A stretch of 64,000 nucleotides of DNA from Climacium dendroides (GCA_950106755.1 OX467083.1:29817029-29881028); one strand, 5' to 3'; shown: positions 15,696 to 28,462, numbered from the stretch's first letter. Translations and numbers: made by a program. The notes: generated by a model from the letters alone, not told the origin.

Positions 15696-17160
15696 CCCTG
15701 ACTCTCCGTCACCAACCTTTCTAACACAATTGAACGCTTGCTCCGGATTCCGAAGCCATGAACCTCTCACAGCAGCTCAAGCTCGCCGCACAAGAGCGAG
15801 TAAGCAAGCTCCTAAGAAGACGACGACGACGACGACTTTCATCCATGTGAAAACATCCGGGTGAATTCGTCTCCTCGAACCTTGAAGCTGCAAACCCTAA
15901 TCCGTTGAAGCCGAAGCTTGGTTGCCTCAAGGGTGCTAGAAACTGAAAGTTCCTGCCTCGGTTTGTGCAATGCAAGTGATGAGAGCTCATGCGATGAGTA
16001 AGGAATTTCTCTTTTTTCGGGGAAGAAACTTGGTTGCTCTATAGTTCACTCGCACTTAGCCCTAATACTTGAATACTTTGATGGTTTTGCATTTCGATGT
16101 TCTGTCTGTATTGAGCTTCAGTCACAAAATAGATAGCTTGCATTAAGTTGTACGTGGTCTTTTGCAAGCACAGATGATCTTTGAACAGAAAGCAACGTCG
16201 CTGGATGAAAATACGTACATGAATGCCAGGGATATATCAGAGCAGGTCCATTGCAGGAACGAGCCTTTGATGTCTTTGAATTCACCTTATGCAAATCGAT
16301 CTTGAAATCATATAGACGTCGAAAATCAACAACTACGAAGGAAGTATGACCCCAGGTGAGCGAGTGGTTAGAGACTGGATTTACACTGACTCACTCCGTT
16401 GCGAAACACGGAACATGTAACAATCGAAGGTTCCAAGCAGGAGATGCATACGCCATGCCAGACAGTGACCTCGTTGGGCTCGTCAATGCCAGCATCATAG
16501 ATTTCATAATCCTCTCAACCCTTGAAAGCTTCAATATACATCTCAAATTTCGGAGAAATTCATAGGGATAACTAATTAAATTGATTGACATACCAAGATA
16601 GTGTTTTGCAATGTTTAGGAAGTCAACTGAAATGCTAGGAATTCACTTAGTCATGATACCATTCGAGACCAACGTTTTTCCTTCGATCTCCAATTGCGTT
16701 AAAACTCCAATAGGAAAGTAATCAAGAACGTGATCAATATCACACAATTCATCAATGGGTTATTAGAAGACATATTAGTAGGATTTCAACACTTGGGCTT
16801 TGAGGACCAAATCGATATTGCTTGAGACACAGAGAACTCGACAACTGAATCGCAACCATGCAGTGTTCAGGTCTAGCAAATTCTGAGAAAAGCATAGAGA
16901 AGCCATGTCAAACGACAGGTTGAACGCGGGGTACCGGTTCTTTACATTTCATTTCTGAGAACGAGTTAGCCCTCAAATCACGAGGAAACTGCAATGCATA
17001 GAATGGGATACAGACAACAAGCACAGAAAATAACAAGAAAGAAATATATTCATAAGCAGAAACGTCTTGAGGGGAGTATTCAACTGTGTTTTTTTAATGT
17101 GATCAACAATAACAGGAATCTCCAATAAACCTTCTGCTGGAAGTGATCTGGAGTTAATAT
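15696..17160. other. WDR6-like 5' leader and intergenic DNA
   Basis: The first 200-300 bp are the leader/promoter of the minus-strand WD40 gene, with a telobox at 15892-15900 and a (GAC)n run near 15820. The remainder separates it from the 3' end of the uS4 gene. No gene was recognised. Confidence 0.5.
15892..15900 (+). promoter_or_regulatory. Telobox AAACCCTAA upstream of WDR6-like gene
   Basis: Exact AAACCCTAA about 200 bp upstream of the chosen start codon, in the expected promoter or leader. Confidence 0.4.
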
Positions 17161-18301
17161 CTACTCGTCATCATCTTCCTCCTCGTCATCACCACCGGAG
17201 GCCTTCTTGGACGCAGCCTTCATGTTCTTGCGCTTCACTCTTCCAGGTCTACCGCCACCAAGAGGGCTCGACAGGGCAAAATCAACATGCTTTTGACTGT
17301 CAACGCGGACCATGAACGATGGCACATCCACAATCTGCTTCCCAACCCTGTGATTCAATTGCAGAAGACGTCACAATTGAGTACAAATCCCAGTTGGCAT
17401 TATGTCCAAAATTTACAAGTCAATAATATCAGTACAAAGTCATCACTTCGTACTAAAAATGGAGCACAAAAGAGACAAAAATATAATTCCAACCCTAATT
17501 CAGTAATTACTTCATGACGACAGCCGATGAGAATGCAAACTTATTAATCCCAGAAAACCGAAACCATGTAAACGCCGCTGCATTCCTTGCCTTTTCTCCT
17601 CTAGAACCAAAAAAATCGGTTGCACCCCTAACCTGATGTGACGCTGCTTGATGAGGACACGGGCATGATGGATGGACTTGGCCATGCCAGACTTGAACAC
17701 AATAGTCTGAAGGCGTCGCTCCAAAAAGTTCTCCACGGTCAAAGCCAGCACATAATCGAGCTTGTTCTGGCTCTCATCGAGGAGACCATACCGGTTCATG
17801 CGTCGCAGCAACGCCTCTCCCTCAAAGATACGACGAGTGTTCTTCTCATCCAGGGTAAGCAACATACGAGCATTGTTGCGGATACGGCTCAGAGCGTACT
17901 GCACCCTCCAAAGCTCACGCTTGTTGCGGAGACCATACTCTCCGACCAACTTCAGCTCAGCATCCAGACGCTCCTTTTCGAAGGGCCTACGAGGCTTCTT
18001 AAAAGTCTTCCCATCTGAAGTGCCAAAACAATAATATCATTACAACCCCAAATAAATACAAACCTAGACGAGATGCGACCAGGAATAAGAGCCCTAAACA
18101 AAGCTCATACCACCGACAGCGAAGAAAACAGTCTCTCCATGGAACTAAAATCTGCTTTCTTGCCTAAACCCTAGAATAAACCCATTCCAGACCAAAATAA
18201 AGACAGTTCCCCTGTACACGCAAAGATTGCAATAGCGCGGTTGCGAGAAAAGAATCAAGGAAACGTCACTTACAATTGCGGAAGGAGGCAACGTGCACCA
18301 T
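17161..18301 (-). CDS. RPS9: 40S ribosomal protein S9 (uS4)
   Basis: Small-subunit ribosomal protein that binds 18S rRNA near the mRNA entry channel and contributes to decoding accuracy. Exons (-): 18301-18274, 18014-17633, 17347-17161; the sum is 597 nt, 198 aa, the usual length. It starts [17 protein letters not shown], a hallmark of plant S9, with the first intron after nine codons. The S4 RNA-binding domain runs from about residue 105 ([20 protein letters not shown], then [20 protein letters not shown]). The C-terminus is basic then acidic, ending [11 protein letters not shown]. Intron 1 holds another AAACCCTA (18166-18173). Identification and joins are secure. Confidence 0.97.
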
Positions 18302-18408
18302 TTTGGTGTTGAAGCTTGCGGAGCTTCCACCTTGCAGAAACGAAGGCGTGAAAAGAGAGATACAGTTGGGTCTCTCTTCCGGACTTGAATCCCCCGTCCT
18401 CAACTCTC

Positions 18409-18423
18409 AAACCCTAACCCTAG
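18409..18423 (+). promoter_or_regulatory. Double telobox upstream of RPS9
   Basis: AAACCCTAACCCTAG lies about 110 bp upstream of the RPS9 ATG. Teloboxes are characteristic of plant ribosomal-protein promoters, so this is a likely functional site. Confidence 0.6.
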
Positions 18424-21299
18424 ATCTTCCGCCAGGACGGCTGTAAGCGGTCCGATCGAAGAGTCCCAATCTACGGTTCATTTACGAACAGTCCATCGAC
18501 GGTCGTTGACGGACTGCATGGACGAGAGACCGACGTGGTCGTTCCACCACAATATGCCATTCGATGACAAAGTTCAACGCTTTACTTTGCTTCTCAAAAA
18601 TGAATTATTCTTTTATTTTGTTATTTTATTTTGTTAAGGTGTTAATTCTGTTTGTGCTCTATAAACTGCCCCTATAATTAGACCATTAAGTGTTCATACA
18701 TGTTTAAATTGTACATGTGACAGTGAATAAGTAATGCAAAATTGTATTTGAGAATTTTTGAAGTTAAAGGTGATTAAATGTAGAACCATTTTAGAAGAAT
18801 TTGTAAATGTAGTAGTATCAATAATGAGGCTATTAAGGTTTTCTCATTTTAAATATAGAAGTTGTTAGTGTTTGTTAATCAATTTCAATCTTTTGTGAGT
18901 TATATGACGTGGGCACTTCAATATTTGCCAAATTTTATTTCTTCCTAAGTTCATTCACCAAAGGGGGGGGCACTTATAATTAAGTGAAACATATATGGCA
19001 GTTTTGATTGCGCCATTAAAAGATGGATGCATCATTGTTATTGGCCTGGTTATTGGCATCTTCTATGAACGATCCTAGCACCCTAGGATAGTTGCCTTCA
19101 CAAAATCGTAAGTGATTCATCATGCTTCAAAAAATTATGGAAAAAATTAAAACATAACACATTTCCTCTCTTCTTATTCTATGAAGTTCTATAAAATAGC
19201 TCACACTATAGTGGTGAACTTTGGAAGCAAAAATGCTCTTACATGAACAATTTTTGCACTTCCTACCTTAACGCATATGGGACAAGTAGGATGCTAAATC
19301 CATCCCACAAAGTCAGACAGGCAAGGTGAAATACAAGTTCTTGGGGATAAAAGTAAAATCTTGCCCCCTATATTGTGCCATATTTAGGGTATGTTGTAAA
19401 TTTCTCCTAGCTAATGTGGAGTTTGTAACTACAAACATAAATTTAAAACTTACAAATTTATTCATTTGTGAAATTTTTTAAAAATTCTCCATTTTTTCCC
19501 TAGGTAAAATTCCTACATTTTCATTCAGTTGATCACACTTTGTAAGATGGGTTTATCTTCTTGCATAGGACACAAGTTTATTTTTCCTAATAAATTTCCT
19601 ATTTTGTTTGTTAAACTTTCCTTTGTAGAATGGGAATCTTATAATTTTCTTGAGGTTTGCTATAAAATTTCTTACTCCTTCCAAGGACCTTTAAGTATTG
19701 GAAGTTAAAAAAAATTGGATTTATATGTCATAATTTTTGAGAATTAGTGGTAATTATTACAAGAATTTGTTTCCAATAAAATCTTATAAATTCTGTTTAA
19801 ATAATCGAACATTGAAGTGGAGATAAGACTAAACTTAATTATAATGGATGATAATGTACTTCAATATATTCTATATAACAAAAATATTTAAAGTCTTGTA
19901 GTGATTATAAAGATGTAAAATATTGTATGTGCATCACTTTTATTATATAAATTATTTAATAAAATAATGAATACCATTGAAAAAAATATAACTTTGTAAT
20001 TTATTGGTTTAATTAAATTTTATACAATTTTGCACTTTATTTTTTTAGCAATGCAAAAACTGCAATAATTCCTTTTAATCTCCTTTACACACAAAATAAT
20101 CACTTTAGAGACTTAATAATTGTCTATTCAAAGACAATATAAAATTCATATTTACAAAAGTACTTCAAATAATATATTACTATTCTAATTCAATTTTCTA
20201 ACCAAAAAGAGGTTGCAAAATTGAAGGAAGTGTAGGATGGACAAAAAGAGAGAAGTTTTTACAACTAGTATATGATATGTAGATTCAAGCATATGGCTAA
20301 TATTGCCACTTGAAAGTGCTACATTTACAAATTAGAAGGGAGGGCATTATATTTTACTATACAATACAAGATTTCAGCATATTTTTTTAACCAAATTCTA
20401 ATTTAAAAAATTTAGAGACAAAAATGTTGTTATGTAGCCAAATCGAGTGAAATTTTATTATTGATTTCCATAAATTGCAATGTAGCTTTCAGAGTACTAA
20501 TAAAGAAATACAATATTTAACCTCAATAACAACCATTTTTCAAGACAATGCAAAAAACAAAGAAAGTCTTTTATTAAAATCAAACTATATAAAAGTGTAC
20601 TTGACAATTATGGGAATGTATTGAATTAATAAAACTTTTCTTGACAAGTTTAGAAGATTTTAACTTCTAGTGGTGGGAAATGCCTTGACTTCAAGCAATA
20701 TTTTCTCAAACATGAAAACATTTATTTTCCCAAAAATACTATTTTATGCAAACTAGATTGGGTTTACATTCTATTTTGAATTCAAAACTAAAATTGCTAT
20801 AATAAAAAGAACTATAAGGAAAAAATAATTCAAAAAAAAAGTTTGATGTTCTCATCTTAAAATTTTTTTTTTAAACAATTGCAATTGCAATTTTGTCCAA
20901 TCACAAAAAATTTAAATACTAAAAATAGAAATTGCACTTTTGGAGAAGTTATATCCTCAAAATTCATTTGAAGAGATCTATAAGCATTTTTGAATGTTTT
21001 GACCGAATTGATACTTACTATTGTTGATGCTTAATACTAACCTCTTTATAGAAACTTCAAAAAAAAATTATGGTGTTTATATTTTAAAATGCATTTGTGT
21101 TTTGTCACAAAATCTTGGGCTTATAGAGAGGTTAATGCTTAATATTTTTTTACAATGTTTTGAACAAATTCATGGAAAGATGTGAAAATAAGAAAAACTT
21201 GCCATAATAAAAATTTCATTTCTAAACTCTTATCAAACTAAATATTGTTTTGCCATCTAAATTACATGGCATGAAAGTTGGAATGTCTGTTAGTTTGGA

Positions 21300-21600
21300 A
21301 CCTTAACCCTAAACCCATAAATGTCCTAGGCCTTTTTTAATCTTCTTGAAGTTAGGTCAAAACTTAACAAAAATCCTATGTTTTAATCAATTTAATTAAC
21401 AAAATAAAGAATTATAACCATAGAAATTTATACTAGATACGTTGTAGATTGTATAAGTAAAGAAAATACAACAATATCACTTGTAGATTGAAAGATTATA
21501 ATGTTTGATTATAAAGGTATTGAACTATAAAAGTGATTTGAAGTCTTTCAATCATCTTTTACATGTGAATTATAAAATTGTAGTGACAAAAAATGAGGCT
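21300..21600 (-). repeat. Dispersed repeat, copy 2 (inverted relative to copy 1)
   Basis: The reverse complement carries GATTGAAAGACTTCAAATCA, CAAACATTATAATCTTTCAA and GATATTGTTGTATTTTCTTT, the blocks also found at 860-1100. The two copies are about 20 kb apart and in opposite orientation. Confidence 0.65.
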
Positions 21601-22342
21601 TAAGGACATAGTCAAAGTTGTTAGCAATTAGGTTTTAATATCATTGTATATCATATTCCAATTTATATTTTTTTCAAAGATGAATGGGTATTTTTTTGGG
21701 TTAATTTTTCTCCTTAGTTTCATATATCATTTTCCAACCTTGTAAAAAATATACAACATGTACAACACACTTGTTTTTTTCTCAAAAATTTAAAAGACAA
21801 ACCTTTAGAAAGAGCCAGAAAAAAAGTGTTTTGAAGTTTGCAATTGGAAAAGGTTTTTACTCTAAAATTTTGGAAAGGTTAATTCAAATAAGTTAGTAAA
21901 ACAATTCTACAATTAATTTTATTAAAAAAGGGTAAAAATAAATATCCTAGATAGCAATCTTTTTAGATAATTGTTTGGATTGGAGTTCTCCATAATTATT
22001 CTATGAATTTTTTTAGCTACATTATAGTGGTTTTGTTGTCACAATTATTTGTTTGAAAATTTGAAAATTCATAGTTTATTCTTTAAAAGAAAAAATATTA
22101 AAAAAACAAATCTTCTTATGTACTACATTGATGATAATATATATATAATAATTGAATTTATAATCATAGATATTTTAAGAATTATGAGTACATTTATAAA
22201 ATGATATCACTCCAGTATGACATTTACTATAGCTTGGAAAAAAACTCTACAAAGACTTTGTAAATAAGTTTTCAATAATGTTCTCTTAGCCTATGCAACA
22301 TCTAGAATGTGCACATGATATTCTTTATGGAAATCTTATTTG

Positions 22343-22505
22343 ATGACTAATTATAATGCTAGTCAATCTTGTCCCGTGTGCCCATTGATGGTCAAACTCC
22401 TAGTTACATTTGTCTAAAGCAATTAATTCTAAATGACTAATTGTGGTGCTAAGCAACCTTGTTCCATGTGCCCATCAATGGTCAAATCCCCAATCACATT
22501 TGTCT
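22343..22505 (+). repeat. Two-copy tandem repeat, 90-bp period
   Basis: Copies of 73 bp at 22343-22415 and 22433-22505 both begin ATGACTAATT and end ACATTTGTCT, with shared GTGCCCATNNATGGTCAAA. The period is exactly 90 bp. Copies are diverged at over ten positions. Confidence 0.8.
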
Positions 22506-23715
22506 TTTCTTTGTAGTGAAGCATAAACTTCTTACATGATTATCAAATTTTTGAAATTTTTCATTTACCTACTCCGAATATGCTTGTAAGCAAAAAAACT
22601 AGTAGAATTTGAACTAAATTTTCAAACCTTCTTGAAATTCCATATGGAATCCAATATGAGTATTAGGCCCTTAATCCACACCAATCCATAAAGGATTGAA
22701 GTTATATTTGTCTTCAAACCTTCTTGCCTATGGTTTTAGGAGCTATAGTAAAAAGTGATTCTAAAGAATTGGAAGCTATAAAACAATTAATATGTATGAT
22801 ATGTCTACTTAAATCTATATAGAAATCTTTCATTATAGAAGTGGGAATTATCTTTATTAAGGCCCACTTCCATCACTTTCAAAAAATTTAGCCTTAATAC
22901 TGACTATATAAGGTAAACCAATTTATTACAAATCGAATGATTGATTTTTCCTCATAGTGTTTTTTATCCCTTAAAACAACATTTGACAACCTAGTAGGCA
23001 GTCTATGGGGGAATCAAAAATCTCTTTGAAGTAGGATATGGATGATGGATCTTACTCCTTTCTCAAAGTTTGTGTAGTTAATGCGCACAAAATTAATCAT
23101 TGAACATTGATACTTTAGCTTGTAGCCAAAAGTAGTGTTTGGCAATTCATAGTGGCTTAATTCCCTTAATGACATGGTGGCAATTACTTAGTTATTCCTA
23201 ATATGGTCTTAATTTATTAGAAAATCTGCTAAAAAATCACTTTGACATGTTCTCATGATGCCTCATGCATGACTTCAAACCCTCCTCATTATATTCCAAG
23301 CATCAAATGATGATTTCAATAATAGTCTACTGTTAAATTAAAGTACTTTTAGTAGGTACACCAAAGGATACAAGGACGATTCAAGGTGTTTTCAATTTAA
23401 ATAAAGAGTGATTAAAGCTCATTGTGGGTGATAAAATGATATGGAATCCTACATGTCCTAAATTGGGTAAAATTTTATAATCACTCAAATTTTGAAGCAA
23501 GACAATTTCAAGAGGTTCTCTTGCTAGATTTCAAAGTAACCAAGCCATTGCAATTAAGCTGATTGGTCAATATTTGTCAATCTTTAATGATGTTTACTAC
23601 TACTTTGTTGGTATAATTCAATTTTTATTGCCAGAATGCTATTTTTATAGTTATTTGTTATCTTACTATAAGAATGCAATATTGTTGCATGCTTTAATTG
23701 TAGTTTTACTATAAA

Positions 23716-23835
23716 TTTTTATTTATTTGGATATTTTAACGATTAAATTATTTGTTTTAACGATTTATTTTAACGATTAAGTGTTTATTTATTTGGATAT
23801 TTTAACGATTAAATTTTTATTTATTTGGATATTTG
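23716..23835 (+). repeat. Short tandem repeats (TTATTTGGATATTTTAACGATTAA unit)
   Basis: Three copies of TTATTTATTTGGATATTT and four of TTTTAACGATT are interleaved within 120 bp, indicating local slippage or unequal duplication. Confidence 0.75.
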
Positions 23836-24853
23836 AAGAATAGTTTGTTTTTTCTACCTAAAGTTCTTACTATAAAAATACTATTTGGGAAAATGAATAG
23901 GCTCATTTGTAACTAGTTTTTATTTCTTTTGACCAAGCTTTCTTTGTGTCAAAGATTTCTATGTACTTGCAAATGCCCGAAATCAAGTAGTCCATTATTC
24001 TCCTTTTCAACAATTAAACAAGGACACTAATTAACCCTATAAGAACACCATAGACACTAAGTGGCTGATGGATGACAACAAATCCTTCTATATAGGGCAG
24101 AAATACAAATGTTCATCATTGAAATTTTGTTTGACTACGTAGTATGGTAGCAACACCCATAACCATCATTGTATCCATAACCATCACTTCTAAAATCTTG
24201 GAAATCTTGGGAAGTGAATAGATGTGATTACAAGGATATACTACATTTGAAACCCTAATATTGGTAACTATTAGGTGCATGTATAGTTGTCTCTTTACAA
24301 CTTATTCTCACATTGTCCAAATAATACATTTGAAATTACACAGGATTTTTTTTTCTCTTGCTAATCAATAGACATTGTGTCCAAAACTCTTAAATTAAGG
24401 GTTATGGGTGCTGCTACCTTAGTTGACCTCCAATGAATGCTCCGGGTTTTTTATGCAATGGTTCAATAGTAGTAAAAGGACTGATTTCCACGGTGACCAC
24501 CCCGTCCTTCTGGGGTTAACCGCTCTTCAAGTAACCACACATCATCTTCGTCCTCAGGAATTACACCAACTTACTGCAGTCATGAGTTTCCGTAATCCAA
24601 AGTGCACTCAAAAGTCGCACAATTGCAGAATTTGTACGAACTCACATTGTTTTTTTCCCTTGTCAATGGATCCTTCACAAACTCTCATGTTCCCTGCTCC
24701 CTACTTCCTTCACCTAGACGTGCAGCAAATGCGTCAGCAAGCTTCATCAGAAACGTGCAATCTGCAATTATACTTACTTTGAACACTGCACGCAATTGTC
24801 GTCACCATGCATCAGCAAATATTCCTCAATGTCTAACCCCAATTGAATAAAAA

Positions 24854-25113
24854 ACTAGAGGATTGATCAATCCAGTGTCCGCAAATCCAGCATTGGGATC
24901 CAACGAATTGCACGAATGACCAGAGGAAGCTAGCTATGGAGGGTGGGGTGCCGGAGATTGATCCAGCAGGAATCGGGCGGGGTCTAGCCAAATAGCATCT
25001 GGAGGTTTGATTAATCCTGTGTTCGCAGCCCAAATATTAAGAAATTGCAACAAACGTTTGAGTTAGCTAGCTATGGAGGGTGGGGTCCCGGAGATTGATT
25101 TGTCAGGAGTCGA
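24854..25113 (+). repeat. Tandem duplication of the dioxygenase 5' end
   Basis: Copy 1 (24854-24975) and copy 2 (about 24999-25113) share CTAGAGGATTGATCAATCC/CTGGAGGTTTGATTAATCC, GTGTCCGCA/GTGTTCGCA, and a near-identical block GCTAGCTATGGAGGGTGGGG followed by (G/C)CCGGAGATTGAT. The second copy includes the true start codon of the dioxygenase; the first supplies an extra ATG. Confidence 0.8.
24936..24995 (+). other. Upstream ORF created by the 5' duplication (19 codons)
   Basis: ATG at 24936 opens MEGGVPEIDPAGIGRGLAK and stops at TAG 24993-24995. Its first nine residues equal those of the dioxygenase itself. If transcription starts upstream it would be a uORF 77 bases before the main ATG. No transcript evidence. 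Confidence 0.45.
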
Positions 25114-27632
25114 GGATGCTGCGATTCGGCAAGAGATTGTGGGCGCCATGGCGGAGGCTTGGCGGACATGGGGCGTCTTCTTGATTGTGAACCACGGCGT
25201 ACAACAAGAGCTTCTGGAAGAGGCGCGAGAGCAGGCGATGCGTGTGTTCGCGCTTCCAATGAAAACGAAGCAGCAGGCGACGCGAGCTGCAGGGGCGTTT
25301 TCTGGCTATGGCAATGGGCCTGGAACGATAATCTCGCAGTCTTCCGAATTGGGCAGCGAGTCGGTGCGAATCAAGGTGCCGGGACCTGATTTGCGAGAGT
25401 TTGGGGAGAAGTTGTGGCCTGAATCTCAGGATTCGGGATTCTGGTAATGTAGAGGATGTACTCTTTTCCTTCAGTTAAAGCATGTTAACCAATATGTAAG
25501 AGTGTGCTTGCATTGCAAATCTGTCAATATTGGTCACTGGAGAGAATTCGATCTCTCGTCAGATCAAATTGTTTTCGCAATCAGTGAATGGTGATCGATT
25601 TCATATGCCATCATTCAAAGTAAGCGGTCGTAAATCAGTACTGAAGTGACAGTAGCTCCATTCGAAGATCAGTGACCATAGAACCGAAGTCATGATTTCG
25701 TACACCCAGCTTCGAAATGCTAATTGAAGCCAACCAAGTTTACTAAAAGAGATGAGTGCTTGTTGGCAACAGGTGATGGGATGAGGCCCATAACGGTTTT
25801 AGTGTCCTCAAACTCAAACCGGCATGACTTCTTTAATTTCTGCTTTGAAACGATAACGAGTTTCACTGCAAATCTATCAATCGAGCTCACTTTGGGTACT
25901 TCATGCAAGAGCCAAACTCTCTTGAGATCAAACTATTTCATCCCTCAATGTTAGTATAATGAATTATTGTGAATCATATACTGAACAATGTGAGCTTGTA
26001 GACCACCTCGGAAGGGACAGTAAGACAACCATCCTAAGTAACATCATTTTTTATTGGTTTGATACTGAGCTTCGCCATTGCTTCTCTCTTATAAGAAATT
26101 ATGATCCCCCCGATCTTGCAGTGAGAAATCGGAGTCGTGCATCTCGGCGTCCCTGAAGCTCCTCAAGCAACTAGTCGAGCTTCTGTGCGAGGGGCTCCCC
26201 GCAGCTGATGGACCCCACATTCTGAGCTACTTCCCGGAGCCTTGTGAGGGCGCCGTGAGGTTGAACTTCTACCCGAATTCGACGACGCTGGGGCTCCCTG
26301 CGCACACGGACATTGGAGCAGTAGCCTTGCTGCACCAGTCGGATCAGGGAGGCGGATTGCAGGTGGAGAAAGACGGAGAGTGGGTGACTGTGCAAGCGAG
26401 GAGCGATGCGCTTGTGGTCATCATGGGAACAGTTTTTCAGGTACGAGTGGATCGTTCTTGTGATGGATTGCCTTTGTTTTAGAATTCATGCAATTGACAC
26501 AACGTTTGAAACCAATTCGATAATAGGGCGGATTTCAGCATAATTATTGGCGCAGTTTCTGTTGCTTACCTCAAATCTCAAATATATTTCAAACCTAGTT
26601 TTTTAGAGCTTAGGGCGTTTGAGCATCAAAATTCTGATCTTAGACATGCCCTTTTAAACTGATCAATATAATTATCTTTGCCATCTCGTGAAAAGAGAGT
26701 TCCTGCTAGTGAGCCGAGGGGGTAAACATTTACTCTTCGAGTATATTGGTAATTACTGGTAGATGCTCATCGTTGGGTAAACCATGCCAAGGTTTAGGGT
26801 TTAACAGGATAGAGTGAACGCTTTACTGTCGAGCAATTGCGTACAAAGTCACTTGCTATGTGCGTGGCAGGGACGGGGCTTATGGACACTGATTGAATAT
26901 AATTCCAGGAAGTTGATCGGAAGTCATCTGACGTCCTTATCGACCAGAACATGCATCTGAAGTAAATCTCAGAGAGGGCGTCTACGAAGCTCAATTATCT
27001 ATAGTAGAACTACCCCAACAGACTCATTAAACCACTTCTATTGAAATCTGTCGCCAAGAATTTCAAGGAGGGATACTCCATCCTGGGATGAGAGAGAATG
27101 CCACATAAAAACCTTAGGGAGAGAATCTGCAGGTAATAGAATGATATCATGGTGTCAGTCGTGGATTTAGACGGCTTGTGGAGTGCAAATTCACGATACC
27201 TTTTGCTGACAGTCAAGTGTTGTAAGACCCATTAATTTGGCAGAAGTTTGCACAGCTGGACAACACTGATTTATCTGATTAGTGTGTCCTCCTAAATCTG
27301 TACCTGACCTTACAAAAACCGCTTGTGGATCTCATTTTAGGCAGCATGAAGTTAGGCGAAACTCATTGCCTTTTCGTGATGAGTGCCAGATCTTCACGAA
27401 CGGCGACCACAAAGCTTGTGAGCACCGAGCCATCCAGGACGGCAAGGAAAGATTATCCTTGGTGTACTTTCTGTATCCCGACCCGTCGCAGCCCATGGCT
27501 CCGGCGCCGTCCTTCTTAGAAGCGCACAAGCAGCGCCTCCGCTACAAGTCGATCACGTTTTCAGAGTTTTGGGTGGCGCGAGAGGCCAACCTCCTGGACC
27601 CGCTCCATTGCATTGCAATAGAGTCGCCTTGA
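25073..27632 (+). CDS. 2-oxoglutarate/Fe(II)-dependent dioxygenase (DOXC type)
   Basis: Soluble non-haem iron oxygenase of the plant 2OGD superfamily (hormone and specialised metabolism). Exons: 25073-25443, 26122-26440, 27390-27632; the sum is 933 nt, 310 aa. The N-terminal DIOX_N domain shows VPEIDLSGVED and TWGVFLIVNHGV. The catalytic half shows RLNFYPNSTTLGLPAHTDIG with the iron-binding HxD (HTD), LHQSDQGGGLQV, the distal histidine in CEHRAI, and the 2OG-binding RxS in ERLSLVYF. The C-terminus has the YKSITFSEFW block typical of the class. The LHQ..GGLQV stretch recalls GA 20-oxidases, whereas LWPESQDSGFCEK recalls AOP-like enzymes, so the substrate cannot be assigned. Introns are long for this window (678 and 949 bp). 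The start is the second of two duplicated ATG contexts, and only this one is open. Confidence 0.9.
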
Positions 27633-27815
27633 GCAGAACAGAACTCCGTCGTTGACATGTTTCAAAGAGCAAGCAGAAACAATAAATAATTGAAGTGCAA
27701 TAATTTCGTAGGTCTTTTCGCTTACGTTCCTGTAAACATTCATGACGTTCATGTTTCCTCTTGTAACATTTTTGAATGTTTAAAAGCCCTTTTTTAAGAA
27801 ACATCTCTTAATCAC

Positions 27816-28012
27816 ACTTGTAATGCCAAGTCTGGTTTCGAGGGAGATTTGTAACCATTCCATTGGATAGTTAGAAAAGCATTATAACTCATAATGCAAA
27901 CCCTCTTTCCAATCCCTTAGATTTGCAAGAAGTACAAATAGGGATGTTTGTGATGAACTATTAGACTTGGTATTATGCCCCATAATGACTCTTGAGCATT
28001 ATCTTGAGCATT
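27816..28012. mobile_element. Short inserted element, 9-bp target duplication
   Basis: 197 bp flanked by direct CTTAATCAC (27807-27815 and 28013-28021). The homologous site at 52.4 kb has a single such block (CTTAACCAC). Sub-terminal inverted repeats TAATGCCAAGTCT / AGACTTGGTATTA are present. A 9-bp duplication suits Mutator-like elements, but the class is uncertain. Confidence 0.6.
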
Positions 28013-28065
28013 CTTAATCACTCTTCTTTAAAAACAATTATCCAATGTCACTTGTAGATCAATAG

Positions 28066-28331
28066 ATAAATGTCATTATGGGGAATTTTATTAAAATGGC
28101 AATTATTCTGTGAAATGGCACGAAGGGGGACTACAAAATGGAAGAAATTCATAGAAAGATGGCATGGGGGTGAAGAAATATGGGACTTGTGTTGCAATTT
28201 AGACTTGTTGGGGACAGAATTGGCACATTTATGAGGTTGACATGCCGAGCAGCACTATCATATGTGGTCTTCACTCATGTAAATGGCATGCAGAATATCA
28301 CCATTTTAATGAAATTCTCCATCATTGTTAT
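28066..28331. mobile_element. MITE-like element, about 40-bp TIRs
   Basis: 266 bp. The left end ATAAATGTCATTATGGGGAA and the reverse complement of the right end ATAACAATGATGGAGAATTT align, and both continue TT(T/C)ATTAAAATGG. The paralogous sequence at 52.35 kb runs GATCAATAG directly into TGTCAATAG, which equals the site without this element. Confidence 0.7.
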
Positions 28332-28462
28332 TGTCAATAGTGGTTCCTTTTGACTTGAACAATGCTTCTATTGTTACAACACTCAAATGCATATCACATT
28401 ATATCATGGTGTAACTTTAAGTTTGTAACAATTTTTGAATATATTGAGGTAGGATTCAGTCA

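Larger units (their letters stand above)
18424..24853. other. AT-rich gene-less region
   Basis: About 6.4 kb of AT-rich DNA with many homopolymer runs and no reading frame of coding character. It contains one dispersed repeat (21300-21600) and two short tandem repeats (22343-22505, 23716-23835). The last few hundred bases must include the promoter of the dioxygenase gene. Confidence 0.6.
27720..28430 (+). repeat. Composite dispersed repeat carrying nested insertions
   Basis: Three blocks here, AAGAAACATCTCTTAA (27796), TCACTCTTCTT..TCACTTGTAGATCAATAG (28017-28065) and TGTCAATAGTGGTTCC (28332) onward to CTTGAACAATGCTTCTATTG, are contiguous in a second copy at 52306-52440 (minus strand). The intervening DNA is two separate insertions described as their own entries. 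Confidence 0.7.

Noticed and set aside
15721..15990. Frame with MASESGASVQLC upstream of the WDR6-like start as an alternative N-terminus
   Set aside because: It ends in a stop before the conserved region and is out of frame with exon 1; at most it is a uORF in the leader.
16348..16445. tRNA-like stretch (GGTGAGCGAGTGGTTAGAG ... GGTTCCAAGC) that might be a tRNA or a tRNA-derived SINE
   Set aside because: The A- and B-box matches are poor, no cloverleaf with a 7-bp acceptor stem could be drawn, and no tail or target duplication is visible.
24423..24850. Plus-strand frames of 82-119 codons upstream of the dioxygenase
   Set aside because: No homology, overlapping frames of similar length, and no splice link to the dioxygenase start.
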